Positions 33,825 through 45,590 are shown, counted from the first letter of the stretch. The stretch is 64,000 nt of DNA from Polytrichum commune (GCA_950295325.1 OX485806.1:55609169-55673168), one strand, 5' to 3'. Numbers and translations are program-made. Notes: generated by a model not told the origin, from the letters alone.

Positions 33825-34530
33825 AACCTGCTAGATTTGTACTATCTCACACATGTGGAGATATAATTTGGAAAAGGGCTGAATGATCATTAGTATACCT
33901 TGAAATCTGCAGTAGTCATTTCAGTTCGAGTACCCTCATATCTCCCACATGTGTAAATGGTAGCTTAGCTAGTTTAGGTGGATTTTGCTTGCATGGCGTG
34001 GGATTTTCCTCCAATGTGTAGGATTGGAAGATCAAGGCATCAATTGTAAACCTTGTAAATGTGACTTTGAGACACATGTGGCCGGCTTGTTCCCTAAGAC
34101 CTCAAGGTTTCTAACTGTGTTATCCAACACAACTTTTATTCGTTGGCTCGTGTTGCTTAATGACATGTAATTGCAATATTTTGTTGTTATTGTTTGGTGT
34201 TTTGCTTTGCCCGGACTTCAGTGTGACCCTAAATCCTAAACCCTAGTAAATGTTTGTTTCTCTTACTCTGTACACGTGCTTCTAACGAGAATTCTACTGT
34301 GTCATACACTTTAAGGAATAGGGGCAATCAGGGGAAAAAAATTACATATAAGTAATATAGGGTACCATAAAATCAACCATCCAAGAATTTATAATTACCA
34401 ATAGGGTGCAAATAATCACAACAATTTACCATTATTTCAAAAATTAGCATCCCTTATAATCCTTTCTCATAGGTAAATAACCCCCATTTTAATAGGTCAT
34501 TATCGCAGGTGTATGCAAAATATACAAGGG
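33825..34530 (+). other. 3' non-coding region of the DNA transposon
   Basis: It has an inverted repeat of CACACATGTGGAGATAT (near 33850) and ATATCTCCCACATGTGT (near 33938), which could form a stem close to the transcript end. The rest is AT-rich with no motif. The terminal repeat follows. Confidence 0.5.
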
Positions 34531-34559
34531 AGTGCCCCCCCGAGTCCTTGCACTCATGT

Positions 34560-35598
34560 TATCTTTCATGAATACTATATTTCTACAAATTCCCTTGTTT
34601 TAATTTTAAATACATTAGCCTATAGGCCTTATATTAATTCCCTCATAGTAACCCAATAACAAGCATTTGGTACCATTTTCATCGAGTTTATCCATTTTTT
34701 TTATATGGCATCATTGCATAGGCAACGCATCCAAACTCATGCATAAACACTTTTCTTCCCCCTGAAATGATTTGCAAAGGTTTTGAACACGAAGCATGCT
34801 CATTGCTATCTCCACGATGGTGCAATTTGTACAGTTTATTATTTCATTTTGTTGAGGCCTATACGGGATGGACGTTTATTTCTCAATGTTATGTTCTTTC
34901 AAAACCGCTCGAATATCTTGGAAATGTATTTCCCACCATTGTCAAATTGCCTTGATTTTGTGCTTTAATTGCTTATCTACAAGCGCTTTGAGATTCCTTA
35001 AACCTTTGAAAACTCTCTCCTTTGGATATACACACATACAACCATACCTTCCTCAAAAAATCATCAATGAAGGTCACAAAACACCTTGAACCACCCATAG
35101 ATGTATTCCTCATAAGGCCATATACATTGAAATGCACAATCTCCAAAAGCTTGATTACTCGCCTTCCCCCCTCATTCAAAAATGCAGTCATATGTTGTTT
35201 GTCAGTTATGCACGTTTTCAAAGCAACCAAGAAATTTTTCTAAGGTTCATGTCAATCACCATGTTTTGAAGTGTATAACAATGCTCAACTGGCCAAGGCG
35301 CCAGTGCCGAACCTCGAGCGCACCATCTCCTATCAGAGATTGCACCAAGTTGGCTGCAACCGTGCCGTGTACCTTCGTTAAATTCATTTTGTGCAAGTTG
35401 CCTTCACATGGCGCAATTGCAATGGCTTCGCCATCGCAAGCTTTTACAAAGCATTCTTTTAAGTTGAATTGCACTTTCAATCCTTTCGATACAAGATTTT
35501 TCACTAAGAGCAAATTGGTTTGTAACTTGGGCATATCAAATACATCTTTGATACAAATTCGGTTGATTTATCTCTCAATTTTGGTTTCATAATGATGG
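34560..35598 (-). pseudogene. Copia-2 integrase and GAG-pre-integrase
   Basis: The minus strand, from right to left, gives MPKLQTNLLLVKNLVSKGLK, then VQFNLKECFVKACDGEAIAI, then LEVRHWRLGQLS (integrase zinc region), ITDKQHMTAFLNEGGRR, then LEIVHFNVYGLMRNTSMGGS and CFVTFIDDFLRKVWLY, which holds a catalytic Asp. The core's last block lies near 34800-34960 in decayed form. Stops and shifts are many. Solo LTR B3 cuts it at 35599, and the DNA transposon follows at 34545. Confidence 0.88.
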
Positions 35599-36650
35599 TA
35601 TGAGCCCAAAATGGTTGCTTATATTTGTTTTATGCTTAGGATCTACTTAGAATTGCATTTGGAGTGTTATTGAAACAATTAAAAGTATAAAAAGAGTGAG
35701 GCTTGGTGTGGATTTATGTTTAGGCCTTAAGCCTATTTGTGTGGTTAATTAAAAGCTTAGCGACATTAGGGAGTGTTTTGGTTGAGTGAGTAATGTTTGA
35801 GGAAGCAAGGGGAAGGGCCTTTGATTTAAATGTTTGAATTAGAACATGCTCTTGTTGGTTTAGGGGGTGAGGTTTTAGTGAATAGGATAAGGTCCTACTA
35901 AGTAGGAAAATGTTAAGGGGGTTGTGGTTGAGGGATGCCCTCTCTCATTCCTTCCTCCTCTCTCATTTTCTCTTTCTCTTTCTCTTGTGGTTGTGTGTGG
36001 GTGTGTGTGTGTGTGTTGTGTAGTGTGGTAGAGAATATAGTTGATTAGAGGGAGCTTAGAAAATTAGCTGATTAGAGGGTAGCTGCGACAACAACTTACT
36101 AAGGGTAACTGAGACAGTAGCTATACTAAGGGTGTTGCGACAATAGCTGGGACGAAGGCCGAGCTGCGACAGCAACTTACTAAGGTTAACTGAGACAGCA
36201 GCTTACTAAGGGTACTGAGACAACAACTATACTAAGGGTGTTGCGACAATAGCTGGGACGAAGGCCGAGCTGCGACAGCAGCTCTACTAAGGGTAACTGA
36301 GGCAGCAACTATACTAGGGAGCAGCTGGACTAAGGGGCAGTTAGAATGAGGGGTTAGTTAGATCTGGTACCCTAAGTTAAGATGGATGGGTTAACTAGGT
36401 AGTTAGCTATCCGTGTAATCGGGGGTGCAATTGTGTGGGGAGTTGATAAAGGGTGTGAAGATAGTACTAATAGAGAAAAGCGTTTATCAACGCTTGTACT
36501 CATAATATGGAATAAATTGGTGTGACCCAATGTATGTGTGATGTCATGGGGATGAATGACGGAGGAAGGGTAAACTAGGATGAATATGAATGTGATCACC
36601 ATACCCTCACCCGGACTAGGACGCTTAAGGGTGGGCGGTTTGGCCTCACA
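35599..36650 (+). repeat. Solo LTR B3 (family B)
   Basis: A 1,052-bp LTR from TATGAGCCCAAAATGG (first G of TGTG changed) to TTTGGCCTCACA. The flanks GATGG (35594-35598) and AATGG (36651-36655) match at four of five bases. It carries the family pyrimidine tract (35940-35990), a GT run (about 35998-36017) and its own minisatellite. Confidence 0.9.
36070..36335. repeat. Minisatellite in B3
   Basis: Units near 27-30 bp combine ACTAAGGGTAACTGAGACAG, CAGCTT and GTTGCGACAATAGCTGGGAC. About eight to nine units are present. It differs from the B1 and B2 arrays and lies at the matching LTR position. Confidence 0.8.
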
Positions 36651-36655
36651 AATGG

Positions 36656-37235
36656 ATCCCATTTGAATGGCTTCAACAACATTATCATCATGCAAATGCA
36701 CATTGTGTGGAGCAATTACCTCATAACTGTCGAATGCGGTCTTATGTAAAGTCATGTTTTTTTTAGCTCCCAAATTCATGATCCACTTACACATACTCTT
36801 GGAATGTGTCCCATTAGGCATTAGAAATACGTAGCCATTATTGTCTTGTACACTCTTCACTTATTTGCATCATTTGTTCTTTATTTTGTACTAAAAATGT
36901 GCATTGTAGTCTTGTATGCCACAATAGAAGCATAACCTTGCACATTGGTACGGAAATGAGTTGTCTCTTTTGTTTTGTTGTACTTTCATGAAGGCATCCT
37001 CACCTCTGGGTTTTTCTCATGCATCAAACGCATCGTGACATAGTCCATGGTAAGTTCTTTCATTGGAATCATCTTCAAGGCAATGATCAAGTATTTGTAC
37101 ATCACCGACAAACTTTTGAACAAGGCAATGAAGATGTTTTTGTCTGTCACAAATACTTCCAGACAAGGAAAGTGATGCACAAACATTTGATTTTGTTGAC
37201 ATGGTCTAACAAGTTGTTGCCTTTTTGCACCCTGC
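36656..37235 (-). pseudogene. Copia-2 Gag C-terminus and protease
   Basis: The minus strand reads NLLDHVNKIKCLCIT, then CLEVFVTDKNIFIALFKSL, then ALKMIPMKELTMDYVTMRLM (the UBN2 Gag block), then a zinc-knuckle trace CFYCGIQDYNAHF, then SVQDNNGYVFLMPNGTHSKS and MCKWIMNLGAKKNMTLHKTA, where the protease D-S-G-A motif has become NLGA. It ends HDDNVVEAIQMGS at LTR B3. The rest of Gag lies beyond 39560. Confidence 0.88.
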
Positions 37236-39560
37236 ATGTGGCGTTTTTGGGCCACCCCCCTCCGAGGGAGGCTAAAAATGCCACACAAATCCTTAGGTGA
37301 GGATGGCTTGCAGGTGCCCAAACCAAAATCGGATGGTAGGTGTATGAGATGAATGCTTAGATTTATGAGGGGAATAAATCTGCATTTATAATACCTTCGG
37401 AGGTTGGGCCTTATTTTTTATTAATGTGGCTCTAAAACCCACTAATCATTTTCATATCTAGTTCCAACCTAGACCTACGACCTAATCTAAGCATAATTGC
37501 ACCACCTTTAAAAAAATGTTTAAGCATAAATGCAATCCTAACTTATAAATTGACATGGTATTGGCATACACCGACCAATATGACTCATACCACACATAGC
37601 ACCATAGACAGAATAATAACAGTTTGATTAACCGTTTGATTTCTTCCTACTTCTTTATTAAGTTTTGTTTAAATTTTCTAAACTGGGGACTTGGCTTAAG
37701 TCCCATCCTTTACACAAATTCCTTACTTATTTAATTTTGTTCACACATCTTATCTTACTACATTCATGCATTAGGTATCAACCCTATTTTGGTTGGTGCA
37801 CCTCTTAGCTCAAAACCTTCTAGGGCCTTGTGTAGGTCCCTTGAAAGTCCAATGACAGCTCAAACCCTTTGGATTTCAATGGTCCAAAGGGTGGTGTCAC
37901 CTTACCGAATTAAGTTCCCAATTCGAGTTTTTTTTGTCAACTAGGATTCACAAATTGTTTTTATGTTTTTATTGTTAAATATGTTACACATGATGGACTA
38001 CAAAACACAATTTAATGGGACCAGGGTGACAAACAACTTGTAGGTTCAACTTGTTATACAATCTTCATGAATAACTTCCAATCCATGGGACCAATAACAC
38101 AATAATAGATTCTAGGGTCATTAACCCCAATTTTCCACAAACAACATGTAGACTGATTGTGCCGGTGATTAATCTGACTTCATCACATACAAAAAATTTC
38201 TAATAATCAAGGCTGCTACCACAAAACATATTAAGTAGCCTTGTTAACAATAAAGTTGGATATTCTCCTTGGCGGTCAAATAATTCAACCATCTGATCCT
38301 GAGAGATAGGTGAATAGGTTTAGGAATGCACACCTTGGCCGCGCTCCCTCCAATTCAAAATAAAACACTTGGGTTACTTGGTTTATTTGAGTGCTCCTCG
38401 TTTGATTGGAATCGATGTAAGCTGAGCGGCTACCTCTTTGTTTTACTGCACCAAGTTGATTTTATCTCCTTCTTTGTAGCTAATTGAGTTGTGGAACTTA
38501 GGTTATTCCATGGTTAGTACATCATTTTAATACATTATAATTCTGGTTTCATCATAATTAATCTGCTCGTACATATCATAAGTTTTTTGAAGATCTAAAA
38601 TCCACATTAATTGGATAAAAATTATAAAAATTATGAGGTCTGGAAATACAATGTCTATTCAACATATCAGTCTACCTCCAACTTTACAAATTCATAACTA
38701 AATCATCATTTCTTGGATTTAGGTTTGCTATATATATTTGAAAAGCTAGCCAAACGATCTATTAGAGAGAAATAAAAGCTCAAGAATGTAGATCGAGATG
38801 GATCCAACAACCTCACTATAATGCAAGTAGTCAGCTAGAAACCTAAACTATAAACTAGAAGGTTTATTTGATGAAAATAAACCTTCTTAATTCATATCTC
38901 ATTTGTGGTAATTATGGGCACCCGCCTCTGAGGGAGCCTAAAATTTACTTGCAAAAAAAATTAAGTTAAAGTTTTTTTTAGGCCACCATGTCTGATCCAA
39001 TAGCCGTAGTTGAAAGAAATACCCTATTTTGTACTCTAACTTTGGAAATAACTCTTTGCTCCCACACTAAGTTTTTTGAAATGGCTATGAATAGCTATAA
39101 AAAAAACTCTAACAAAGGAGAATGATAAATGTTGAATTCAATATAGTCAACAATGCCTCAAATTTTTAAACATGAGGTTGTCACCCTCTTACCGAGGTGG
39201 CTCCAACTGGAGTCCTTCAAATTTTCTCTAATAATTTACCACCTAGTTTGCAAAACAACAAGGGGTAAATGGGAAAATGGGCAAATGGCCCCTTTGCTTC
39301 TTTTTTCTAAAACAAATTTTTTTTTTGTTAATTTTGGTCTCTTATGCCAAACACCTCCACTTATCGAGCATGGCCTATACTAATTAATAAAATAATCCTT
39401 GCTTAGCTAGCCTCTACTAATTTAACCTAGCTAATTTCTTTTACTAGCCAGAATTTCTTCCCTCTAAGCTAGTTTCCTCCTAGTTAGCAATTTTTTAAAC
39501 TTAGCTAATTTCTACCACCAGTCAATTGTCATTGTACTAACCCTACTTTAACCATTTTTT
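37236..39560. other. AT-rich insertion in copia-2 gag, with GC-rich palindromes
   Basis: This 2.3-kb block separates two parts of the copia gag. It begins with a hairpin at 37234-37281 (GTGGC, TTTTT, then CCCCTCCGAGGGAGG, AAAAA, GCCAC). A similar palindromic block, GGGCACCCGCCTCTGAGGGA, lies at about 38921. No coding motif is seen. It is probably one or more unclassified elements; termini and target duplication could not be defined. Confidence 0.45.
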
Positions 39561-39940
39561 TCCATCACAAGTGGAGAACCAAAATCACATTTGGTGCAAA
39601 ATGCTTAATGAACTAATTTTCTCTAATTTCCTATCAATTCTACCTTTTAATGCTAAAATCCTAATTAAAAGTGACTCGGCAGTGTGGTGGACCTCTCTAA
39701 GTGTTCACATTACCACGTTTCTATGGGTCTTTTGCACTTTTAATGTGCGCATGTTGGTTGTCCGCCAAGTCAAGGTTGGTAATGGACATGTCTTTTTTTA
39801 TGCACCATTGGTACTTCTTCAACACTTTGGGATCCGCTTTCGAACGTAGAGTTTTTTTGAATCCATCCACAATGTTTTTCTTTTCACATGATATCATCAT
39901 ACGCTTGAATATATTTTCAAAACACTCAAAATAGCATTAC
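39561..39940 (-). pseudogene. Copia-2 Gag N-terminal remnant
   Basis: Nucleotide blocks such as GTTGGTTGTCCGCCAAGTCA and CACTTTGGGATCCG match copia-3 at 57590-57690, where they encode the Gag N-terminus on the minus strand. Frames here are broken. Repeat D begins near 39941. Confidence 0.7.
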
Positions 39941-42590
39941 TTGGCCAACAATCAATCCAACCCAGGTTAAGAAATAACCTCTTACATTCTGTAGATAGGA
40001 TCTTAGATTGGGTTCCAATTAAGAAAACCACACAGGGAAGACCAAATGAGTGTCAGGTGTTACATCTAGGGATCACCATTAAGTTAATTGATAGATGACA
40101 AAGGAATTAAGATGAATTTAAGTCAACAAACACAGGGAAAATGATTTCTAAAATGAATTTTAGGACTTGTTTAATTAAGGTTGAAGGTCACTCACAACAG
40201 TACATGCAATTGCTCAGTCACTCCCTTACAATCTACTCTCGTTAGTAACATCACTCTTATGGTGATGTAACAATGCAGAGAGTCACAACTCAATAATAGT
40301 CTTTTGAGTACGCCATAGTCTCATAACTCCAAGGCCAGGGCACCTCAGTTAGGTCCATAGTCTCTTCAATTAAGTATCCAGGGACCATAGGCCATACCCC
40401 AGGTTAGTATATATCTATCACACCTCATCCTCATAATCTTCAAATTATTGGATTAATCAAATTAAATTAATGTTGTAACAGACAATCACTACTTAGTCCT
40501 CTGAACTTAAAATGATCGTATCAGACTTAGTGCGTTAAAATTAATTATTATTATAATTAGCAAAAGTCTAGTTACAAGTAACACGAACCAAGTCTAATCC
40601 CTAGAACCATAGTCTAGACGGGCACGACCATAGTCTCAAGAGATAGTAACCAGTCACCAGTTCCAAGTAACGAGTCTCATCAGAGTGGGCCATAGTTTTA
40701 GTAACAAGTAGCAAGTAACTAGTCTCCAGGTCCAAGTCAACATCTTGTTATCAAACAAGGTGTTGGCCACTTCTCCTTATAACCTTGCCCTTGAGCCTTC
40801 CCCCAAACCATATGGGATAAAGGGCTTACCCTTTTCGCCGCAGTCGCACCTACTCCCTTCGCGCATCGTCTGTTCTTTCCAAAGCTTGGTTGAATTTATC
40901 TTTGGTATTCTGGGTACTGCAATCAATTGCTTGATTTCCCCTCTACGTCCTCTTAAATCCACTATCCACCGCCAAGATCTTAGCTTGGAAAGTATTGGTT
41001 TCGAATGAAATATGTAGATTCTACCTGAAATCATTTTTCTACTTTGAAGGTCTGCTCCGCACTGATTTCGGCATGCCTACACTCACGAATTCCTCCTATG
41101 AGTGATCTCCCTCTATCTCAATCAACACTGGTACACGAGGACGAAATATTCTTACTTCAATCAACGAAACATTGAGGTGAACTTTGAAGTAAATTGATTT
41201 CCTACCATTTCATCTGTCAGTTTGTCAAGGAATATTACAACTTTCTGAAAGATAGATTGAGTTTTCAGTCACAAATTACTATGAAGAAAGTTACATCATT
41301 CTTCTTTAACAATTGTAGACTGACTCACTTCAACATTTCCGATCAGACATGTTTCCAATAAGGCTTTGTGAACAGAACTCTCAATTACGGAATTCAAGAC
41401 GAAGAGGAAGACCAGTTTCTCGCTGGTTTACATCCACATTTAAAAGTGTGTTTACGAGAAGCTCAAGGGTTTCACACCCGATCAATACTGAACTTACAAG
41501 ATTAATCCCTTAATTGGGTGTACAAATTTCTCTCTCTCTTCACGAGATAGTACCAAATTGCTCTTATTGATTTCACTGGACAGAATTTAACCTCTACACA
41601 CATCAGGATGTGACATCAGATACACCCAGGAATTAGGACAGGACTCTTAAGACATCTCAATTACTCTACCCATGATTAATTTTGGAATAGCTTTTATCAA
41701 TCTTGACCGAATTAAAACTTCAACATGAGATACCCAAATTGAATCTAAACAGTGTTCGCAAAACAACAAACTTCACACCTAATCACTTCTAGGAATCCGA
41801 GGTTCTTTCAAAGATGACAAATAAAACATTCACTCTCTTCACAAGAGGATGATGAATTCTGAGGTTGAGTGAAGAGCTGATTTATACTCTTTGCATGAAC
41901 CTGGGTAATGACGAAGTGCCATGAAAGGCAGGAGCCACTTCACTACCCTTGAATGTCCAACTTACATTTACTCCCAGAGAACAAGATACAAGTGATAATA
42001 ATTCACTGGTTCATAGCCGGATTCATTCAAAAGCGTGTAATTACAGAGGTTCCAGGGGTGTCACACCCCTTTTTACTCTAGAAATTTGATTTTTATAGAG
42101 AGTAGACAGGGAGCCAGAAGAATTCTCTCTCTTCACGAGAGGAAGGTACATTGACACACACACACTGTTAATTACATTGAACCAGACATTATCATCCACA
42201 GCCTCACAAGTAATGTAATCCAACCAACAACAAATTGTAGGGGTAATAATCTGTAATACGTTTTATATTAGAAGGCATCTGATACATATGAAAAAAGGCT
42301 TCACACCCGGATCAATCAACCATGCTAAGGGTGTTAAAAATGATAGGAGAGACTCTCTTCTCGAGAGGAACTGAACTCTCCTCCCCCCTCTTCCTAATCT
42401 ATATCTCATGAACCAACTCCCCCAACTGCCACGTCTCTCCGTAGCTTGATCTCAAGAGTCTCCTCAACATATTCACATGACTAAAGTCCTGCCCAAATGA
42501 CTCTTCCACTCTGAGATTGGACTTAACTACGTAAAATGAATCTCCTTTTGCTCATTTCTATTAACTAATCACTAATCTACTATTTCAGTG
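39941..42590. repeat. Repeat D, non-coding, with about 300-bp degenerate tandem units
   Basis: Inserted in the copia-2 leader. Its first part shares CACTCACAACAGTACATGC with D' at 2500. CCATAGTCTC recurs about six times at 40310-40690. From about 41460 to 42370 a unit of 230-300 bp recurs four times, each with TTCACACCCG (41469, 41772, 42058, 42298) and CTCTCTTCACGAGAG (41529, 41831, 42124, 42352). No coding domain was found. It is probably an LTR, but without clear TG-CA ends. Confidence 0.55.
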
Positions 42591-42599
42591 TTCAGTTGG

Positions 42600-42990
42600 C
42601 TTTCTCATTTACATTTTGAGTTCAGATTTCATCAAATTTCCAAAATGTCTACACCTAGACCAAAAATCTGTACCACACATTCAAAATATTTGTTTACACC
42701 TCAATGTAGTGAAAACATGCCCATAAATTCTAAAATTGGTCTTTTTGTCTCTAAAATGCTAGATTTTCTATACCTTATGTTAAATTTTCTACACCGCAAG
42801 AGAATTCATAAAGTATCCAAATCACTTAAATAAGATTTTTTTCACCTCAAATGACTTAACCTTTCAAAGACCTCAAGGTAGATTTTCTACACTTCAAAAG
42901 AGTTCTTGATACATTCAAATAAGATCTTTTTGACATGAAATACCTTACTCTCTCAAATAAACTTCTTCATAATCAAGCGTCTGATGTCAT
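42600..42990 (-). other. Copia-2 leader with CTCAAATGACTTAAC-type repeats
   Basis: Repeating words such as TCACCTCAAATGACTTAAC, TAGATTTTCTACAC and CATTCAAATAAGATC match the 5' leader of copia-3 at 57850-58150. Non-coding. The copia-2 5' LTR is not found; the A element begins at 42993. Confidence 0.6.
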
Positions 42991-42992
42991 AT

Positions 42993-43478
42993 TGTCGCAA
43001 CCCTTGCTAGCGCCCCTTAACTAATTTGGTCATTTTTTAATTCAAGCAAGGATCACGAACACTAACCATTTGAATTCCGCCATGTTAATGGTTGCTCCCA
43101 TTTCGGCAAGTAATGAGAAAGTTATGCATGTTCAAACCTTGGCAGTCCCGGGAGCCACTTCCAGGCCACTACTGCACTAGGGTGTTGTCCCGGGACAAAA
43201 CCCCATTCAAATTGTCATATCTCCAAGCTCATACCTTTGATTGAGGTGCACTTGATCATTCTAAAATCCGCACGCTATAAGCTACGTATAGCTTATGGCC
43301 TTATCTTTGTGACTTCTAGTCTCCGTGGGTGGGAGGCGTTGTCAACGCCTAGGGCCCTCACCCACACTAGGATCACTGGGGCTCTCTCACCAACTGCACC
43401 ACATGTCCCGGGTGTCATTCCGGGGTCCCTCTTATACCCATGGTGTTTTAGGCAATTATCATGGAAAGGTGCATGACA
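42993..43478 (-). repeat. LTR A6, 3' LTR of the gypsy-A element, internally deleted
   Basis: It runs from TGTCGCAACCCTTGC at 42993 to GGTGCATGACA at 43478, with roughly half of the LTR missing after GGTTGCTCCC. On the minus strand the purine tract TTTGGTGGGGGTGGG lies immediately upstream, as a polypurine tract should. That ties family A LTRs to the gypsy coding sequence on the right. Confidence 0.85.
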
Positions 43479-43489
43479 CCCACCCCCAC

Positions 43490-43925
43490 CAAATGGAGTC
43501 GATGCCCTCATCGATTATACCTGTAATTGACACATAGAATTCATTCATAGTTTTCCTTAAATGGCTTTGATAATAAGACATGGAATGTCTGATGCACTTT
43601 GATCTCGGGTGGTAACTCCAACTTATACATGTCCTTGAAAACTCATTCCACAATGGGAAATGGAGCTCCAATTTTTGGATATGAATTTTGGATTGAGGCC
43701 TTTGGGCAAGGTAAAGTAGTTCACATTCAACAACACCTTTTTGGCCCACCTCATACTCCACTTTGCATCTTCTGGCATTGATTTGTTTTTTTCCACCAAC
43801 AACTTGGCCATCCCCAAGACTTGTTCACGCTTCTTAGCCAAGTCCTCACCATCTTGGTTGAACTCTACTGTTGAATGTGCCCCCTCGAGAGATAGGGTAG
43901 TAGGTTAGAGCGAATCCATTCCAAA
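43490..43925 (-). pseudogene. Gypsy-A integrase C-terminus
   Basis: Minus-strand frames give LAKKREQVLGMAKLLVEKN, then NVNYFTLPKGLNPKFISKNW, then LPPEIKVHQTFHVLLSKPF. These match the end of gypsy integrases (the KVLL region, the SxKxxPxFxGPF region and the LPPxxxxHxVFHVSxLKP block). Two frames are used, so at least one shift is present. The integrase core is missing; A7 is inserted at 43926. Confidence 0.85.
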
Positions 43926-44898
43926 TGTTGCACACCTCTCCATGAGGAGTGCCCAAAACAATATGGGCACAAGGGGGACCCCAGAGTGACACCCGGGACT
44001 TGTGGCGCCGTTGGTGAGAGGGCCCAAGTGATCCTAGTATGGGTGGGGCCCCAGGGCATTGGGAACGCCTCCCACCCATAGAGACTAGGTGACACAAGGG
44101 TAAGGCCATGACCTATGCGTAGCATATAGCGTGGTGATTCCATAGTCCTCAAGAACACCTCAATCAGAGGTGTGAGCTAGGAGTTATGACAATTTGAGTG
44201 GGGTGTTGTCCCGGGACAACGCCCTGATATAGCAGTGGCCTGGAGTGGCTCCCGGGACTGCCAAGGTTTGAACAGGCAACTCTTTCTCAATACTTGGCCG
44301 AATGAGGCAGGTGAAGCGTCCATCGGCATTTACGTGAAGCGTATATGAAGATGGAGTGCTCGCATGTTAACATCAGACATCATACAAGGAAGTTATGATG
44401 TTCTGAAGCTGTTGGGAGCTTTTAGGCCCAACGGCTAAGGGAAAGTGTCTACTTGGCCCCAACTCTTGGTAGGGAGACAAAAGGTTTGTTGACGGTGGGG
44501 TAGGGGCCCCGCCTAGAATGCTAGAGGCTTATATGGGTGAGGTGTTGTGGCCTCACCCACCCGAGGCCGAACAACACGACCTTCATGGGCTTTGGCCCAA
44601 TGTGAGGCCATAGTTGCCTAGTATGGTTCGGGTTGTTGTAGTGTTGCTCCGGCAATGCGATGATCAACATAAAATTGGACTTCCATGGATGGAAGTCCAC
44701 ATCTAGGAATTGGTTATAGATTAACGGGTGAGTCTCGAAAGCAAAGTAGGAGGGTTGGTTCCCCTCCTATGAACTATAAGGTCCGGGGTAGGAGGAGCTA
44801 ACCATTACCATGATGGAATGCGAAGGGTTAGCGCTCGTAACCTTTGCTAGAAATGAATATTCGCAAGATTGTTAAGGAAGCTAGCAAGGGTTGCGGAA
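43926..44898 (+). repeat. LTR A7, 5' LTR of a nested plus-strand gypsy-A fragment
   Basis: It starts TGTTGCACACCTCTCC and ends GGTTGCGGAA, right before a primer-binding site, so it is a 5' LTR rather than a solo LTR. The central palindrome reads GTTGTCCCGGGACAAC: both arms have changed in a matching way compared with the consensus. Confidence 0.88.
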
Positions 44899-44900
44899 CG

Positions 44901-44912
44901 TGGTATCAGAAC
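44901..44912 (+). promoter_or_regulatory. tRNA-iMet primer-binding site of the gypsy-A element
   Basis: TGGTATCAGAAC follows the A7 LTR end by two bases. It is complementary to the initiator methionine tRNA 3' end with one change at the end. It shows that family A is an iMet-primed retrotransposon. Confidence 0.85.
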
Positions 44913-44946
44913 AAGGTTCCAATTTTTGAGCTAGCACTTTGAGGGA

Positions 44947-45590
44947 GACATGGCTATCAAATGTGTGGGTTGTGATGGTAAGCCCGAAGTTTCGAAAAGG
45001 TTGTGATGCTCAAATTGGAACAAGGATCATGTACAAGTGGATTTTGACCACACCATTGATTATAATGTCAATGGTGGGGATGATGGTGAATTTGGTAAGG
45101 AAATGGGGGGAGCCTTTTGAAAGGGCTCCCGCAAACCTCAAAATGTATTCGGGGGCTAAAATACCGAATGCACCCAAAAGCTTGGAAGGTGGTAATCTTG
45201 GATTGAAATTCCAAATAAAAATGCTTAGAATGTGATGATGTTGGAATGAACTTGGTGCAAATGAGGCACCCGGGCCCTCTTAAGGCCTATGTGTGCTATT
45301 CAAACACACAAATGAATGATACACCTAAAATGGATGAGCTTTGTAAAAAATGCATCATTTTAGATGGGGTTTCAAAAGCGGGAAGTGAATAACATGTTCA
45401 AATTTCCAAAGTTTATTGAGGTTGTGGCGGGGATCATCAAAATTGCCAAGAGCATTAAAGCCCATGACCCCGAGAAAAAATTTGGCGGTGCCTTACAATA
45501 ATGGGCGTTGAGGGGAGATAGGTACCAAGCCAAATAATATTTGTGCCACCGACGGAATGTTAAAAGTTGGCTTTGCGGACATAGCCTCAA
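44947..45590 (+). pseudogene. Gypsy-A Gag fragment (nested copy)
   Basis: The frame opens after the primer-binding site with MAIKCVGCDGKPEVSKR. Further on, in other frames, MNDTPKMDELCKKCIILDGV and MFKFPKFIEVVAGIIKIAKS match the Gag on the minus strand at 47663-47910. The end (YLCHRRNVKSWLC) matches the tandem repeat at 47098-47425. It joins minus-strand pol near 45590, marking the limit of the insertion. Confidence 0.8.

Larger units (their letters stand above)
25664..34545 (+). mobile_element. 8.9-kb DNA transposon carrying a large multi-exon transposase pseudogene
   Basis: The left end is ACTC, then 17 G, then CACT (25664-25688). The right end is AGTG, 7 C, GAGT (34531-34545), the inverse with a shorter run. 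CCTTGC is duplicated at 25658-25663 and 34546-34551, and the copia sequence on both sides joins cleanly when the element is removed. Sequence homology between the ends stops after about 15 bp, though ATAAGTAATATAG recurs at about 25809 and 34349. Inside are the four-exon gene and solo LTR A5. The 6-bp duplication and G-run ends do not let me assign a superfamily; motifs in the protein suggest P-like or a related group. Confidence 0.85.
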
